From assembly GCA_021828195.1 (NCBI GenBank), contig JAKASQ010000001.1, forward strand, positions 295,202 to 359,201: DNA of 64,000 bases, read 5' to 3'. Source of the DNA: Thermoplasmata archaeon (GTDB lineage Archaea; Thermoplasmatota; Thermoplasmata; Lutacidiplasmatales; UBA184). Numbering within the stretch: position 1 is the stretch's first letter; every line of letters begins with the position of its first letter. The notes below the pieces were generated by a model. That model was not told the DNA's origin. It searched no databases and saw only the letters and a list, made by a program, of their open reading frames with translations. A program made the position numbers and the translations under genes. Positions 41,373-50,059 of this stretch are shown in pieces.

Positions 41373-41452
41373 GCGCTGGACCCTCCCGCTCCAAGGTCGT
41401 GGCCGCTCGCTTAAGCGTTACCAGGGCCCCCCGTGCCGCGCCGGGGCATGGG

Positions 41453-42235
41453 CTAGCGCACGGCGACGAGCACCCGATCGTCGAGGTTCTGCCAGAGAAC
41501 TCCGACCTCGTGGAACCCCGCGGAGCGCAGCGCGCGATGGTGGAGCCCCAGCCCCGACGCCGGGTCGTCGCCGTGCGCATGCGGGTACCGCCGCTCGTGC
41601 TCCGCCCACTCCGCAGCGAGGCCGGGCTCCTTCGAGACCTCGCGCCACCACTCCGACCAGGAGCGCGCGTCGGCCGACTCCGGAGTGCGGGCCCGTCGGT
41701 GCCGGATCTCCCGGGCGAGTCGCGCGATCCGGCCGCGGCCCGCCGGATGGGCCGGTAGGCTGTCCCCGTTGAGGAAGAGGGCTCCCGGTCGCAGGCGCCG
41801 GCCGAGCCCCCGATAGAAGCGTCGAAGCTCGGGCGGTTTCAGCCAGTGGAGCGCCGTCGTCGACACGGCCGCATCGAACCGTCCCGCGGGAAGCCCACGG
41901 CCCCAGTCCGGGGCACGCAGGTCGGTATCGACCCAGGTCATCCGCCCGTGGACCGAGCCGAGTCCATGCCGGCCGATCGCGAGCAAGACCGGATCGTGGT
42001 CCATGGCGACGACCCGCGCGCCTGGGCACCGAGCGAGCACGCGCTCCGACAACGAGCCGGTGCCGCAGCCGATGTCCAGCACCCGGAAGCGGGAACGAAA
42101 GGCGACCGACAGAATCTCGGTCATCGCCGAAAATCGCTCTTCGCGTTCCGGGATGTGCAGCGTCTGCATCGCGTCCCAGCTCGCTCGAAGTGCCCTCCAG
42201 TTCGGAGCCGAGCCTCGACCACCCACGCGTGCCAT
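41453..42235 (-). CDS. Class I SAM-dependent methyltransferase
   Basis: 260 residues with the Rossmann motif I VLDIGCGTGSLSERVL near residue 50, motif II VVAMDHDPVLLAIGRH with an acidic residue binding the ribose, and motif IV FDAAVSTTALHWLKP. The pattern is like ubiquinone/trans-aconitate methyltransferases (Methyltransf_25). The substrate is unknown. The C-terminal ~90 residues (WSEWWREVSKEPG, GLHHRALRSAGFHEVGVLWQ) form the cap found in this group. I chose ATG 42235, since the frame extends far upstream through low-complexity sequence without family similarity. Neighbours do not suggest a pathway. Confidence 0.8.
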   Translation of the reverse strand: MARVGGRGSAPNWRALRASWDAMQTLHIPEREERFSAMTEILSVAFRSRFRVLDIGCGTGSLSERVLARCPGARVVAMDHDPVLLAIGRHGLGSVHGRMTWVDTDLRAPDWGRGLPAGRFDAAVSTTALHWLKPPELRRFYRGLGRRLRPGALFLNGDSLPAHPAGRGRIARLAREIRHRRARTPESADARSWSEWWREVSKEPGLAAEWAEHERRYPHAHGDDPASGLGLHHRALRSAGFHEVGVLWQNLDDRVLVAVR

Positions 42236-42305
42236 GACATCGGATGCAGCGGCGAGGAGATACGCTTGACTTGCTCCGACCGGGTTCAGCCGTAGGGCCG
42301 GAAAT

Positions 42306-43523
42306 CTACAACCACGGGAGCGTGACGACGGCCCCGAATGGAACGCCGATCGCGTGCGGCATGACCCACAGCACCGGGAACGGAGGCGCCCGGTCGGGAA
42401 AGGTTCCCTGTCCATCCGTCAGATAAACGAGCCCGGTCGGCGCGATCGAGCCGGTGCGCGCGGCCCATTCGAACGCGGGCCGGAAATCCGTACCTCCGCG
42501 TCCATGGAATTCGAGAGGGACGGGAATCCCTGGTCGGATCTCTCGCACGGATCGGACCGCGTCGTCCGCCTCGACGACCACCAAGCGGCCGGATCCACCC
42601 ACGAGGTCCGCGATGCCTTGGACCTCGGAGAGGAATGCGCGCGCCCCCGCCGGATCGATGGAACCGGAGGTGTCGATCGCAATCGCGAGGGTGCCCACGG
42701 AGCGGGTTCGAGTGCCCGGGAGGATGAGCCCGACCGAAAGATAGCGTCGGCTCGGTGGGATCCAGGAGTAGTCCTGTGCGTACGCACGCTGCAGGAAGCG
42801 GACCAGCTCCGATCGCCAGTAGAGCTGCGGGCGGCCGATGGAGGCGAGGATCTCTCCGGCCGCCTCTCGGCCCTCCCCCGTGTAGGCCATCGAATGCGCC
42901 GCGAGCACGATCCGGTCGCGCCAGCGCTCCCGCAGGTCGCGGCCCGAGCTCGCCTCCCCGGACGGTTCCTGCCAGCACTCTGCGACGTCCGCGACGATCG
43001 CATCCTCCGGTGGGTTCTCTTCGGGCGGCGGCAGGAGGGCGTAGATCTCTTCGGCCGAGCGATCCCGTGCGAGATCGACCGATGCCTTGAGCGGCAGGAC
43101 CTCGCGGTAGTCGTAGGCGCTCCGAAGGAACAGTGGAACGAGGGAGAGATCGCTCGCGCTCTGCCACTTGCGCGCGTCGCGCCCTTCGCCTCGCCACGGG
43201 TGCCCGAGGGCCCAATGCAGCAGGACGTGGAGGAAGTGGCCCTCGAGTCGCATCGGGGGCGCCGTTCGAACGAAGTCGGGGCGGTAGTGTAGGACCCGAC
43301 CGTCGCACGCGATGCTGCGTACCGTCCTCGACTCCTTCCAAGGTATTCCGAGTGCGAGCACGCCGAGGAACGGGTTGCGCATGAGGAAGTGGAAGCGCGC
43401 GCCCTCCAGGATCCGCGCGGCTTCGAGATCGAGAGTCGGCTCGACGGGTGCGGCGAGGGGCGACCCCGGCCCACGAGAGGGGCGCGCCGCGCGAGGGCCG
43501 TACCGCCGTCGCGTTCGGGCCAT
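42306..43523 (-). CDS. VWA-like/putative metallopeptidase protein (DUF2201 type)
   Basis: 405 residues. The N-terminal part matches the putative metallopeptidase domain fused to VWA-like domains (DUF2201_N). It normally carries HExxH; here the site reads GHFLHVLLHWALGHPWR, so the motif is HVLLH with Val instead of Glu, and catalysis is doubtful. The C-terminal ~150 residues are a VWA-like domain with MIDAS residues LAIAIDTSGSID and LTDGQGTF. It overlaps the MoxR stop by one base (TGATG), and such pairs usually act as an ATPase-chaperone with its VWA partner. Ordinary start ATG 43523. Confidence 0.82.
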   Translation of the reverse strand: MARTRRRYGPRAARPSRGPGSPLAAPVEPTLDLEAARILEGARFHFLMRNPFLGVLALGIPWKESRTVRSIACDGRVLHYRPDFVRTAPPMRLEGHFLHVLLHWALGHPWRGEGRDARKWQSASDLSLVPLFLRSAYDYREVLPLKASVDLARDRSAEEIYALLPPPEENPPEDAIVADVAECWQEPSGEASSGRDLRERWRDRIVLAAHSMAYTGEGREAAGEILASIGRPQLYWRSELVRFLQRAYAQDYSWIPPSRRYLSVGLILPGTRTRSVGTLAIAIDTSGSIDPAGARAFLSEVQGIADLVGGSGRLVVVEADDAVRSVREIRPGIPVPLEFHGRGGTDFRPAFEWAARTGSIAPTGLVYLTDGQGTFPDRAPPFPVLWVMPHAIGVPFGAVVTLPWL

Positions 43524-44584
43524 CAGTCCAGCGCCTCGACGTTCTGCACCGCCCACGCGCGGAACGCCGGCTGCTGGGCGGCGGAGGGATTCGCGCGCAC
43601 CAGGTCCCGGATGAGCAGTACCTCGAGCTCGCGGAGACCGTTCTTGCCGAGCGCTTGTGCGTATCCGATCATGCGCGGCACTCGGCCCTTCTCGCGCGCG
43701 TAGCGAGCCACGAGCCCGGTGACGACCGCGTAGCCCGTCGCGGGGTCCGGCGGGATCAGGTCGGCCCCGGCGATGATCTTCTCGAGACGCGGCCGCGCGT
43801 TGAGCGACTTGCGGAAGAGATCGAACTCGGTCGCGGGACCCGCTCCGACGCATCCCTCGATCGCCGCTCGCATCTCCCGGTCTCCGAGATCGAGCGCGAG
43901 GACCCGGCTGACCATCTCCCAGGTGCGTGGGCAGGGGTACGCCTTCGAGCTCCCCGGGGACTGGGAGAGAAGCGTGGGCCGGAACTCCAGGAATGCGATG
44001 ACGGACGGATCGATCCCGGCGCCGAACGCCCAGCCCTTCCAGCTCTCGAGGTCGGGGACGAGCTCGAGGTGTTCGAACCGGGAGAGCAGCGCGGAGGGCA
44101 TCGCGTGAGCGATCGATTGGTCGCTCTCCCGGTTCCCGGCTGCGACCACGTACCAACCCGGAGGAAGGGAGTACTCCCCCACCTTGCGGTCGAGAACGAG
44201 CTGGTAAACGGATGCTTGTACGAGCGGAGGAGCCGCATTGAGCTCGTCCAGGAACAGGATCCCCTTGCCGCCCGATGGGAGGAACTCCGGGGGCGCCCAG
44301 CGGACCTTTCCCCGATACGGCACCGGGAGCCCGCGAAGATCGACCGGATCCATTAGGAGCATCCTCAGGTCGATGACCCGTAGGTTCCCGGCCTCCGCGA
44401 TCTGGCGGACGATCGAACTCTTACCGACGCCGGGGGGCCCCCAGATGAAGATCGGCGGCCACTTCGCCTCCAGATGCGCCTCGAGCACGCGACGCAGCTC
44501 CGGAGCTGTGACTCGACCCCCGTACTCTCCCGCGGAGAGCCCGGCCTCGCCGAGTGCGGTGGCGAGCGAACCGGGGCCGCTCAC
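43523..44584 (-). CDS. MoxR-family AAA+ ATPase
   Basis: 353 residues. Walker A is IWGPPGVGKSSIVRQIAE near residue 45, Walker B GILFLDELNAAPPLVQASVY near 115, sensor YVVAAGNRESDQSIAHAMPSAL and the arginine finger LLSRFEHLEL. This is the branch of MoxR proteins that pairs with DUF2201/VWA proteins. It probably remodels or activates a metalloenzyme or membrane protein. GTG 44584 overlaps the upstream unknown gene's stop (GTGA), and its stop overlaps the VWA gene, so three genes are coupled. Confidence 0.9.
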   Translation of the reverse strand: MSGPGSLATALGEAGLSAGEYGGRVTAPELRRVLEAHLEAKWPPIFIWGPPGVGKSSIVRQIAEAGNLRVIDLRMLLMDPVDLRGLPVPYRGKVRWAPPEFLPSGGKGILFLDELNAAPPLVQASVYQLVLDRKVGEYSLPPGWYVVAAGNRESDQSIAHAMPSALLSRFEHLELVPDLESWKGWAFGAGIDPSVIAFLEFRPTLLSQSPGSSKAYPCPRTWEMVSRVLALDLGDREMRAAIEGCVGAGPATEFDLFRKSLNARPRLEKIIAGADLIPPDPATGYAVVTGLVARYAREKGRVPRMIGYAQALGKNGLRELEVLLIRDLVRANPSAAQQPAFRAWAVQNVEALD

Positions 44585-45585
44585 GGATCCTCGGTGTCCC
44601 CGGTGCGCACGTTGGGGAGCTCTTCGGTCAACGCCATCGTCACGAGCTCCGTAGAGAAAGCACTTCGCAGGCGATCGCGGGCGCGGGCACAGCGGGCCGC
44701 GAAGGCATTCGCCTCCGCCGCGAGCGCGGGCGTCGCGTGGCCGACGTAGGCGCCCAGCGTGGCCGCGAGGCCGGTCGGGAGATGCGCGCCACCGGCGTCG
44801 AGCTGGAAGTACAGACGGCTCGGAGAACCATCCCACGACATATCCCCGAGGCGGGGAAAACGCAGGAAGCGCAGTTCGACGCCGTCCGCGTACCGGATCG
44901 TTCGCCCGCGCAGGGCCGATTCGATCGGTCCCCTCGGGAGATCGTTCACAAGGGCCCGGAAGAGGCGGGCATCTTCCTCGCTCGGGACCTTCACGGCCCC
45001 TCCAGGAATGTCGATCTGCGGAGGAATGGGTTCGATGAGGGAATCGAGCATCTTGGCGAACCCCGCCACCCCAGCCTCTCCTGGACGGGTCCCAACGGAG
45101 TCCTCGTCGGGCACGATGGGAGACTCCTCGGCGAGATCGGCGAGGAAGGGCTTGAGCTCCTCGAAGCGCCCGGCGATGCGTTGGCAGCAGCCGACCCACC
45201 GGGCGAGCCATACCGAGGGGGAGGCGACTGTCGCGGCCGCATCGAGCGTGGAGGCGGGGACGTCGGCGATGGCCGTAACCGAGGCCCACGGTGCATAGCG
45301 TCGGCCGACCTCGATCGCCTGTACTGCGAGGACCAATTCTCGAAGCTCCGCGAAGAACCGCTCCGCAGTGTCGGTCTCGCCGGCTTTCTCTTCGTAGAAG
45401 CTGATCAGCGCGGGCTTCGTCCAGGCGGATTCGCCTCCCTCCCCGGAGAGATGCGCGAGCCAACGGATCAGTCCCGGCCCAACCTCGAGCGAGCGGATCG
45501 CACGATCCGCTTCGATCCAAGCTCCGGCCCCCTCCGGTGCCGGAGGGCCGTGGGAGGTCGACGCCTTCGAGGGAAGCTCGGGCAC
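44581..45585 (-). CDS. Unrecognised protein in the MoxR/VWA operon
   Basis: 334 residues, soluble, rich in Ala, Glu and Leu; no signal peptide. The N-terminal two-thirds looks helical (AERFFAELRELVLAVQAIEV, LARWVGCCQRIAGRFEELKP). A central acidic loop (EESPIVPDEDSVG) is followed by a C-terminal mixed region with RTIRYADGVELRFLRFPRLG and helices. I know no matching family. Its stop overlaps the MoxR GTG, so it is almost certainly co-translated and may be the adaptor or substrate for the ATPase/VWA pair. The start could be a few codons later. Confidence 0.55.
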   Translation of the reverse strand: MPELPSKASTSHGPPAPEGAGAWIEADRAIRSLEVGPGLIRWLAHLSGEGGESAWTKPALISFYEEKAGETDTAERFFAELRELVLAVQAIEVGRRYAPWASVTAIADVPASTLDAAATVASPSVWLARWVGCCQRIAGRFEELKPFLADLAEESPIVPDEDSVGTRPGEAGVAGFAKMLDSLIEPIPPQIDIPGGAVKVPSEEDARLFRALVNDLPRGPIESALRGRTIRYADGVELRFLRFPRLGDMSWDGSPSRLYFQLDAGGAHLPTGLAATLGAYVGHATPALAAEANAFAARCARARDRLRSAFSTELVTMALTEELPNVRTGDTEDP

Positions 45586-45595
45586 GCCGACCTCC

Positions 45596-46252
45596 TCAGG
45601 CGACGCGGGCGGACGCGGGTCCAGAGAAGCCCTCGCGCAGGAACTTGATCCCCACCACGATCACCCATAGGAGCGCGGGCGCGACGACGAGCCGCTCCCA
45701 CCCGCCGTGACCGAGGAACCAGGAGAGGTTGAGGCCGAACATGGCGAGCGCGATCGCGGTCACGAAGAATCCCACGATCGACGGGATCGTCCAAGCGTGC
45801 CAACGGGGGTCATTCCAGCCGGCGAGGCCCACAAAGAGCAAGGTGAATCCGGCCGCGATGAACGCGAGCGAGGCGGCGGATATGTGGATCGGATAGTTGA
45901 GGTGCTCGTTGAAGATCCCGACGCCGATCGCGCCGATGCCGACGAGCGCGTAGGTGGCGACCCCGAGGCGTCCGAACGCTCCGGGCGGCACTCCCCGGCG
46001 CATCGCCATCAGGCCGACCAGGACGAGCGCGCCGAGCGCGATGGCCGAGAGGTTGAGCATCCAATAGTACGGGAACGCCACGAGCGACGGATCGCCAAGA
46101 TTGCTGATGGTGTTGTTCTGGAAGCTGTAGTTCTGGCCCTGCGCGATCAGGATGAGCGCCTCCGCGGTCGTCACCACAACGAACTGGATGGGGCCGACGA
46201 TCATCGCGATCGCGCCCACGCGCTGGCCGTGGTCGAGGCGGCTCGTGCTCAT
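45596..46252 (-). CDS. DUF998-like membrane protein
   Basis: 218 residues with six transmembrane helices: VGAIAMIVGPIQFVVVTTAE, then SFQNNTISNLGDPSLVAF, the DUF998 signature loop (xxxISxLGD), then WMLNLSAIALGALVLVGL and further helices. The family's function is unknown. I chose the ATG at 46252, which fits the first helix. The frame stays open for another ~200 codons upstream into the frameshifted membrane gene at 46253-47027, but the linking segment is Arg/Pro-rich and looks non-coding. A TATA-like stretch at ~46285 (AGCTTATGA on the minus strand) is 33 nt upstream. Confidence 0.8.
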   Translation of the reverse strand: MSTSRLDHGQRVGAIAMIVGPIQFVVVTTAEALILIAQGQNYSFQNNTISNLGDPSLVAFPYYWMLNLSAIALGALVLVGLMAMRRGVPPGAFGRLGVATYALVGIGAIGVGIFNEHLNYPIHISAASLAFIAAGFTLLFVGLAGWNDPRWHAWTIPSIVGFFVTAIALAMFGLNLSWFLGHGGWERLVVAPALLWVIVVGIKFLREGFSGPASARVA

Positions 46253-47027
46253 GATCCGAGGCGTTCCGAGCCGGCCAGCATCATAAGCTTCCCGGCAAGG
46301 AAGCCGTCGCGGGGGCAGGGGTCCTCGTGGACGGGCCGGTCGCTCCCGGTGGGTGAGCCCGCCGCTGTGCCAGGTCACGATGATGATCGTGTAGAATGCG
46401 CACCCGGGGTGCGTCGGATTGTACCGGGCGATGCTTGCGGCTACTGAGGAGATACTGGCGATCAGGAAGGGCGTCTGGGCGGTCCTCTCGAGGGAGAGCG
46501 GATCGGCCGTCGGGTGGGCGAGCTCGGGCTTGCCGCTGACGCGCAGCGCGATCGGGCCCATCGTCACTCCCGCTGCGCATTGGACCGCGGAGTACAGCGC
46601 GACCGACACCCCCGTGGACCCGTAGAGGCCTTTGAGGCCGGTCACGAACGGCGTCCCCACGATGAACATGAGGAAGGTGATGTTCGTCCCGTTGAGAATG
46701 GCGTCGGCGCCGCGAATGTGCCGGAAGGTCCCGCGGTGGAGTGTCCACCCCACGGCGATGACGAGGAGTGCGACCACGCAGCTGATGAACAGGCTCGTCT
46801 CCGAACCGAGGAATGGGGAGATGGCCACGCCGGTCGGCAGGTCGGCGTAGGGTGGGGAGTTCAGGACCACCGCCGAGGGGGGCCGACAGGTTGGTGACGG
46901 TCAGGACCATCGCGAACGCGGACACGCTCTCGCTCCGGGCGAGGAGACGGCCGGTATCCTCGGTGATCGCGACCGAGTCGGCGGCGTGGGTAAAGTCCGG
47001 TGCGAGCTCGTCCTTCTCCCGCACCAC
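46253..47027 (-). pseudogene. Membrane protein gene broken by a frameshift
   Basis: Two minus-strand frames join to make one plausible membrane protein. The first (from GTG 47027) encodes a soluble N-terminus and the start of a helix (FAMVLTVTNLSAP). After a run of six C (near 46880) the neighbouring frame continues with VVLNSPPYADLPTGV, FISCVVALLVIAVGW, ITFLMFIVGTPFVTG and a last helix ending near WHSGGLTH. Removing one C would fuse them. There is no stop codon after the last helix before the DUF998 gene, so the 3' end is unclear. It may be a real pseudogene or an assembly error. Family not recognised. Confidence 0.4.
46287..46304. terminator. Hairpin between the broken membrane gene and DUF998
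   Basis: GCTTCC-CGGCAA-GGAAGC is a perfect 6-bp hairpin with a 6-nt loop. It may be a stop for the upstream gene or just structure; no T-run follows, so the call is weak. Confidence 0.2.
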
Positions 47028-47110
47028 GAAGTTCCCGGAGCGTCCACCGGTACTTCAACCGCATTGCGCATGGTACGCGCGCCGGCGTGCTGAACTCTAC
47101 CGGCAGAGCC

Positions 47111-47118
47111 ATTAAATC
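47111..47118 (+). promoter_or_regulatory. TATA-like box of the OsmC gene
   Basis: ATTAAATC is centred about 26 nt before the ATG at 47141, as for a leaderless start. Confidence 0.55.
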
Positions 47119-47140
47119 GCCCGCCGAACTCCGTCCCGGA

Positions 47141-47578
47141 ATGGCAGCAAAGCGCACGGCCCAGGCGGTTTGGGAAGGGGATCTGGCGAAGGGACACGGT
47201 CACGTCACCGGGACGAGCGGGGGGCTTCCTGATGTCGCGGTGAGTTGGGCCTCGCGCACCGAAGTCTCCGGGGGGAAGACGAGCCCCGAAGAGCTCCTCG
47301 CGGCGGCGCATGCGGCCTGCTTTTCGATGGCCCTCTCTGCGGGTCTGGGCCGAATGCAGAAGCCTCCCCAGCAGCTCAAGGTAAGCGTCACCGTCGCCTT
47401 CGACAAGGTCGGGGAAGCATGGAAAGTGACGACGAGCGAGGTCACGGTCGTCGGCACGGTTCCCGGCATTTCCGCCGAAGAGTTCGAGAAGGCCGCTCAA
47501 GGTGCCGGACAGAACTGCCCAATCTCCGGAGCGCTGAAGGGCAACGTGGCCGTCACGGTCCACGCGAAGCTCGCCTAG
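47141..47578 (+). CDS. OsmC-family peroxiredoxin
   Basis: 145 residues with the two redox Cys of the OsmC/Ohr family in AAAHAACFSMALSAGL and GAGQNCPISGAL, plus the Thr/Ser-rich first strands (GHGHVTGTSGGLPDVAVSWA). The spacing and the SPEELLAAAHAACF motif are typical of the OsmC subgroup (thiol-dependent hydroperoxide reduction), cytosolic. ATG 47141 is fixed by the TATA box; longer in-frame starts would have to read through that box. It stands alone, convergent with the Dph6-like gene, which ends 7 nt away. Confidence 0.92.
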   Translation: MAAKRTAQAVWEGDLAKGHGHVTGTSGGLPDVAVSWASRTEVSGGKTSPEELLAAAHAACFSMALSAGLGRMQKPPQQLKVSVTVAFDKVGEAWKVTTSEVTVVGTVPGISAEEFEKAAQGAGQNCPISGALKGNVAVTVHAKLA

Positions 47579-47585
47579 ACTGCGA

Positions 47586-48236
47586 TCACGCTGGCTCGAG
47601 GTCGGCGAAGACGAACCCGTCGCGCTCGACGACCGCTCCCGGCCGCACGGCGACGGGGGCCCGGAACATCGGGCCGTCGGAGACGAACGTGTGGAACTCT
47701 CCGTGCTCTCCGCAGGGATCGACCCCGGCCGGCAGTTCGCACAGGAGGGTCTCGTCGAACGACCGTCCCGCGAACGTCCCGGGAAGCTTCCGGGGATCGA
47801 CGGCGACGATCGTGGCGCGCATCCCCCTCGCAATCATCTCGTGGGCGAGGTCGCGGGTGGCGCGTCCCCACAGCGGAAAGACCGGTCGGATCCCGGTCTC
47901 GCGGAGCTTGTCCTCTCGATAGCTGCGGATATCCTCGAGGTAGAGATCCCCGAATACGATCCGGCTCACCCCTTCCTCCCTCAGTCGTGCGATCATCGCT
48001 CCCATCCGTTCCTCGTAGACCGCGTTGGGGCACGGGAACGGGATCGATACCGGATAGAGCGGAAGCCCGGCCGCATTCGCTTGGCGTTCGAGCAGTTCCT
48101 CCCGCACCCCGTGCATCGACACCCGCGCGAACGTCTCCGTGATCGTCGTGAGCAAACCGACGATCTCGAGTTCGCCCGCACGACGGGCCAGATGGAGCGA
48201 GTACGCGGAGTCCTTTCCGCTGCTCCAGGAGACCAC
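47586..48236 (-). CDS. Dph6/COG2102-type ATP-binding amidoligase-like protein
   Basis: 216 residues of the adenine nucleotide alpha-hydrolase family. The P-loop is WSSGKDSAYSLHLA, with LLTTITETFARVSMHG, ERQANAAGLPLYPVSI and GEHGEFHTFVSDGPMF, typical of COG2102. Some members (Dph6) do the final amidation of diphthamide on EF-2 with ATP and ammonium. This looks like the bacterial-type branch, where the role is unsure. The N-terminal strand before SSGKDS is short: GTG 48236 or 48233 may be the start, and no ATG exists upstream in frame. Confidence 0.8.
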   Translation of the reverse strand: MVSWSSGKDSAYSLHLARRAGELEIVGLLTTITETFARVSMHGVREELLERQANAAGLPLYPVSIPFPCPNAVYEERMGAMIARLREEGVSRIVFGDLYLEDIRSYREDKLRETGIRPVFPLWGRATRDLAHEMIARGMRATIVAVDPRKLPGTFAGRSFDETLLCELPAGVDPCGEHGEFHTFVSDGPMFRAPVAVRPGAVVERDGFVFADLEPA

Positions 48237-48309
48237 CGCCCGCGGGCGATCCTCCGATCGTCGCTCGGCGCCGGCCGGGTCCGTCGCACGCGTCGTCGGG
48301 CCTCCCCCC

Positions 48310-49995
48310 TCAAAAGTCCCCGAGACTGCGCTGGGCGTCCCGGCGGGCCACCGAGGCGGCGCTCGCGGCGCTGGGTCGGGCCGGCGCGGCCGCGGCTCGC
48401 GGCACTTCCTCGTCCGGCGCGAGGAGCTCCTCGACGGCGCGGCTCTCGGGCTCCACGCGCCGCACGTAGGCGATCTCCTCGGGGGTCAGTTCGAGGTCCC
48501 GGACCAGCGAGCGTTGGGTGTTGCGGAGAGCGGCGCCGGTGGGTCCGCTCGACGCCGGTCGCAAGAAATCCTCCAAGAACGGAAGACCGACCTCGCGCAC
48601 CTTCTCCCGCGAAAGATGGAACGCTCCACCGTACTTGCCCGCGATCGACTCCCGCAACGCCCGCGCGCCCCTCGAACGGCCCATCTCCCCGAGGAACTCG
48701 GGAAAGCGAGCCGGTCCGGTCGAGGTGCCGGGGCGATCGCGAACGCGGATGCCAACTCCCCCGGTCATCAGCTCGGAGGCGTAGCTCCAGAGTCCATAGT
48801 TCCTCCAGCGACGCGCGCGGTTCAGATACAGATCGGCGTGGGCGAGCGGGACGTAGGCGGCGGCGCGGTGGGCCGCGTCGATCGAGAACCGGGGCAGATT
48901 CTCCTCGATCCATGGAAAGAGATCTTCCGGTGTGGCATCCACCCGATCCCGTACCTCGGTGCTCCGGTAGAATCGCGCTTGGGTCAGGGCCTCTTCGGTG
49001 ACGAAGGCGAGATCGGACCCGAGATCGCGGTTTCCGAGCACGCTCATCTGCGCGGGCCCGGGAGGCAGGGGCGAGATCGCATCGACATCGTTGAGCGCTG
49101 CGCGCAGATCGCCGTGCGCTCGATGGACGATGCTTTCGATGGCCCGGCCTTCGATCGCGAGCCCTTCCCGGCGGGCGATGCGGGTGATGCAGGTACGCAC
49201 GTCGACCTCCGAGATCGGGTAGAAGCGGATACGCGCGACCCCCGTTCGCAGGGCCCCGGAGTGCCGCGTCAATTCCCGCTCGTCATTGACGATCAGGAGG
49301 AGGGGTTGCCGAGTCGTTCGCACGAGTTCGGTGATCGCACCGATCCCGCCTCGATCGGAAAGATCGACCTTGCGGGAGCTTCCTCGCCAGTCCGCGAGAT
49401 CGCGTTGGGCCAGGGCGAGCGCCGTCCAACGATGGCTGCCCGGGACTCGGGGGACAGCTTCCCAGCCATCGAACGCGGGCGGGGCTCCCGCCTTTCCGAG
49501 ACCCCACGTGACGTTTAGGGCGTCGACGGTCCCGTACCGCCCCCGGAGGTACTCTCGCCAGCCGATCGAGGCGGGGGCCTTGCGTGCCGGCTCGCCGAGC
49601 CGGCCAGTAAGGCAATCCGCCTCGTCGAGCACGATCAGGGTCCGTTGGTGCACCGGGTCGAACGGTCCCTCCGAGAGAGTGCGGAGCCCGGCGGCCCGGC
49701 CCGCGACCTTCTGGATGGCGTCGGCGTTGCGGGCATCCGAGGCATTCATCTCCACGACGCCCCACCGTAGATCTGCGGCGAGCGCGAGCGCCGCCGACGT
49801 CTTTCCTACTCCCGGAGGCCCGGATAGGATGGCGGCCCGGCGCGTGGGAGGGGGTCCGGGCCGGGTCCAGCCCTCGGCCCAGTTTCGCAGCTCGGCGCGG
49901 GCCCGGGGATTGCCCGCAAGATCGTCCAGCCGGATCGGCCGCATCCGCTCCGACAGAGGGAGACGTGCGGACGCGGACCGGCCGGATTCGACCAT
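48310..49995 (-). CDS. rfcL: Replication factor C large subunit with an internal insertion
   Basis: 561 residues. Clamp loader AAA+ ATPase that opens and loads PCNA. Walker A is LSGPPGVGKTSAALALA near residue 57, Walker B TLIVLDEADCL, and further on VNDERELTRHSG, then the lid and the collar domain. The C-terminus ends QRSLGDF, a PCNA-interacting (PIP) box. Between Walker B and DRGGIGAI (~80 residues) lies an insertion with WREYLRGRYGTVDALNVTWG, unusual for RfcL. I chose ATG 49995, because a TATA-like box (50018-50025) is 27 nt upstream; ATG 49944 is an alternative. Confidence 0.9.
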   Translation of the reverse strand: MVESGRSASARLPLSERMRPIRLDDLAGNPRARAELRNWAEGWTRPGPPPTRRAAILSGPPGVGKTSAALALAADLRWGVVEMNASDARNADAIQKVAGRAAGLRTLSEGPFDPVHQRTLIVLDEADCLTGRLGEPARKAPASIGWREYLRGRYGTVDALNVTWGLGKAGAPPAFDGWEAVPRVPGSHRWTALALAQRDLADWRGSSRKVDLSDRGGIGAITELVRTTRQPLLLIVNDERELTRHSGALRTGVARIRFYPISEVDVRTCITRIARREGLAIEGRAIESIVHRAHGDLRAALNDVDAISPLPPGPAQMSVLGNRDLGSDLAFVTEEALTQARFYRSTEVRDRVDATPEDLFPWIEENLPRFSIDAAHRAAAYVPLAHADLYLNRARRWRNYGLWSYASELMTGGVGIRVRDRPGTSTGPARFPEFLGEMGRSRGARALRESIAGKYGGAFHLSREKVREVGLPFLEDFLRPASSGPTGAALRNTQRSLVRDLELTPEEIAYVRRVEPESRAVEELLAPDEEVPRAAAAPARPSAASAASVARRDAQRSLGDF

Positions 49996-50017
49996 CGGGC
50001 CGGTAGTTCGCGCGGCG

Positions 50018-50025
50018 CTTAATAG
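50018..50025. promoter_or_regulatory. TATA-like box shared by rfcL and the AKR-like gene
   Basis: CTTAATAG (minus CTATTAAG) is centred 27 nt before the rfcL ATG (49995) and about 38 nt before the ATG at 50060. It could serve both directions, or only rfcL with a leaderless start. Confidence 0.45.
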
Positions 50026-50059
50026 GGCCGGGCGGGCTTCAAGCTCCGGGTCTCCCCGC

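Noticed and set aside
45596-46870. Single fused protein of the upstream membrane segment and DUF998
   Set aside because: The linker is Arg/Pro-rich and hairpin-forming, and the DUF998 part has its own ATG and TATA-like box; kept as two features.
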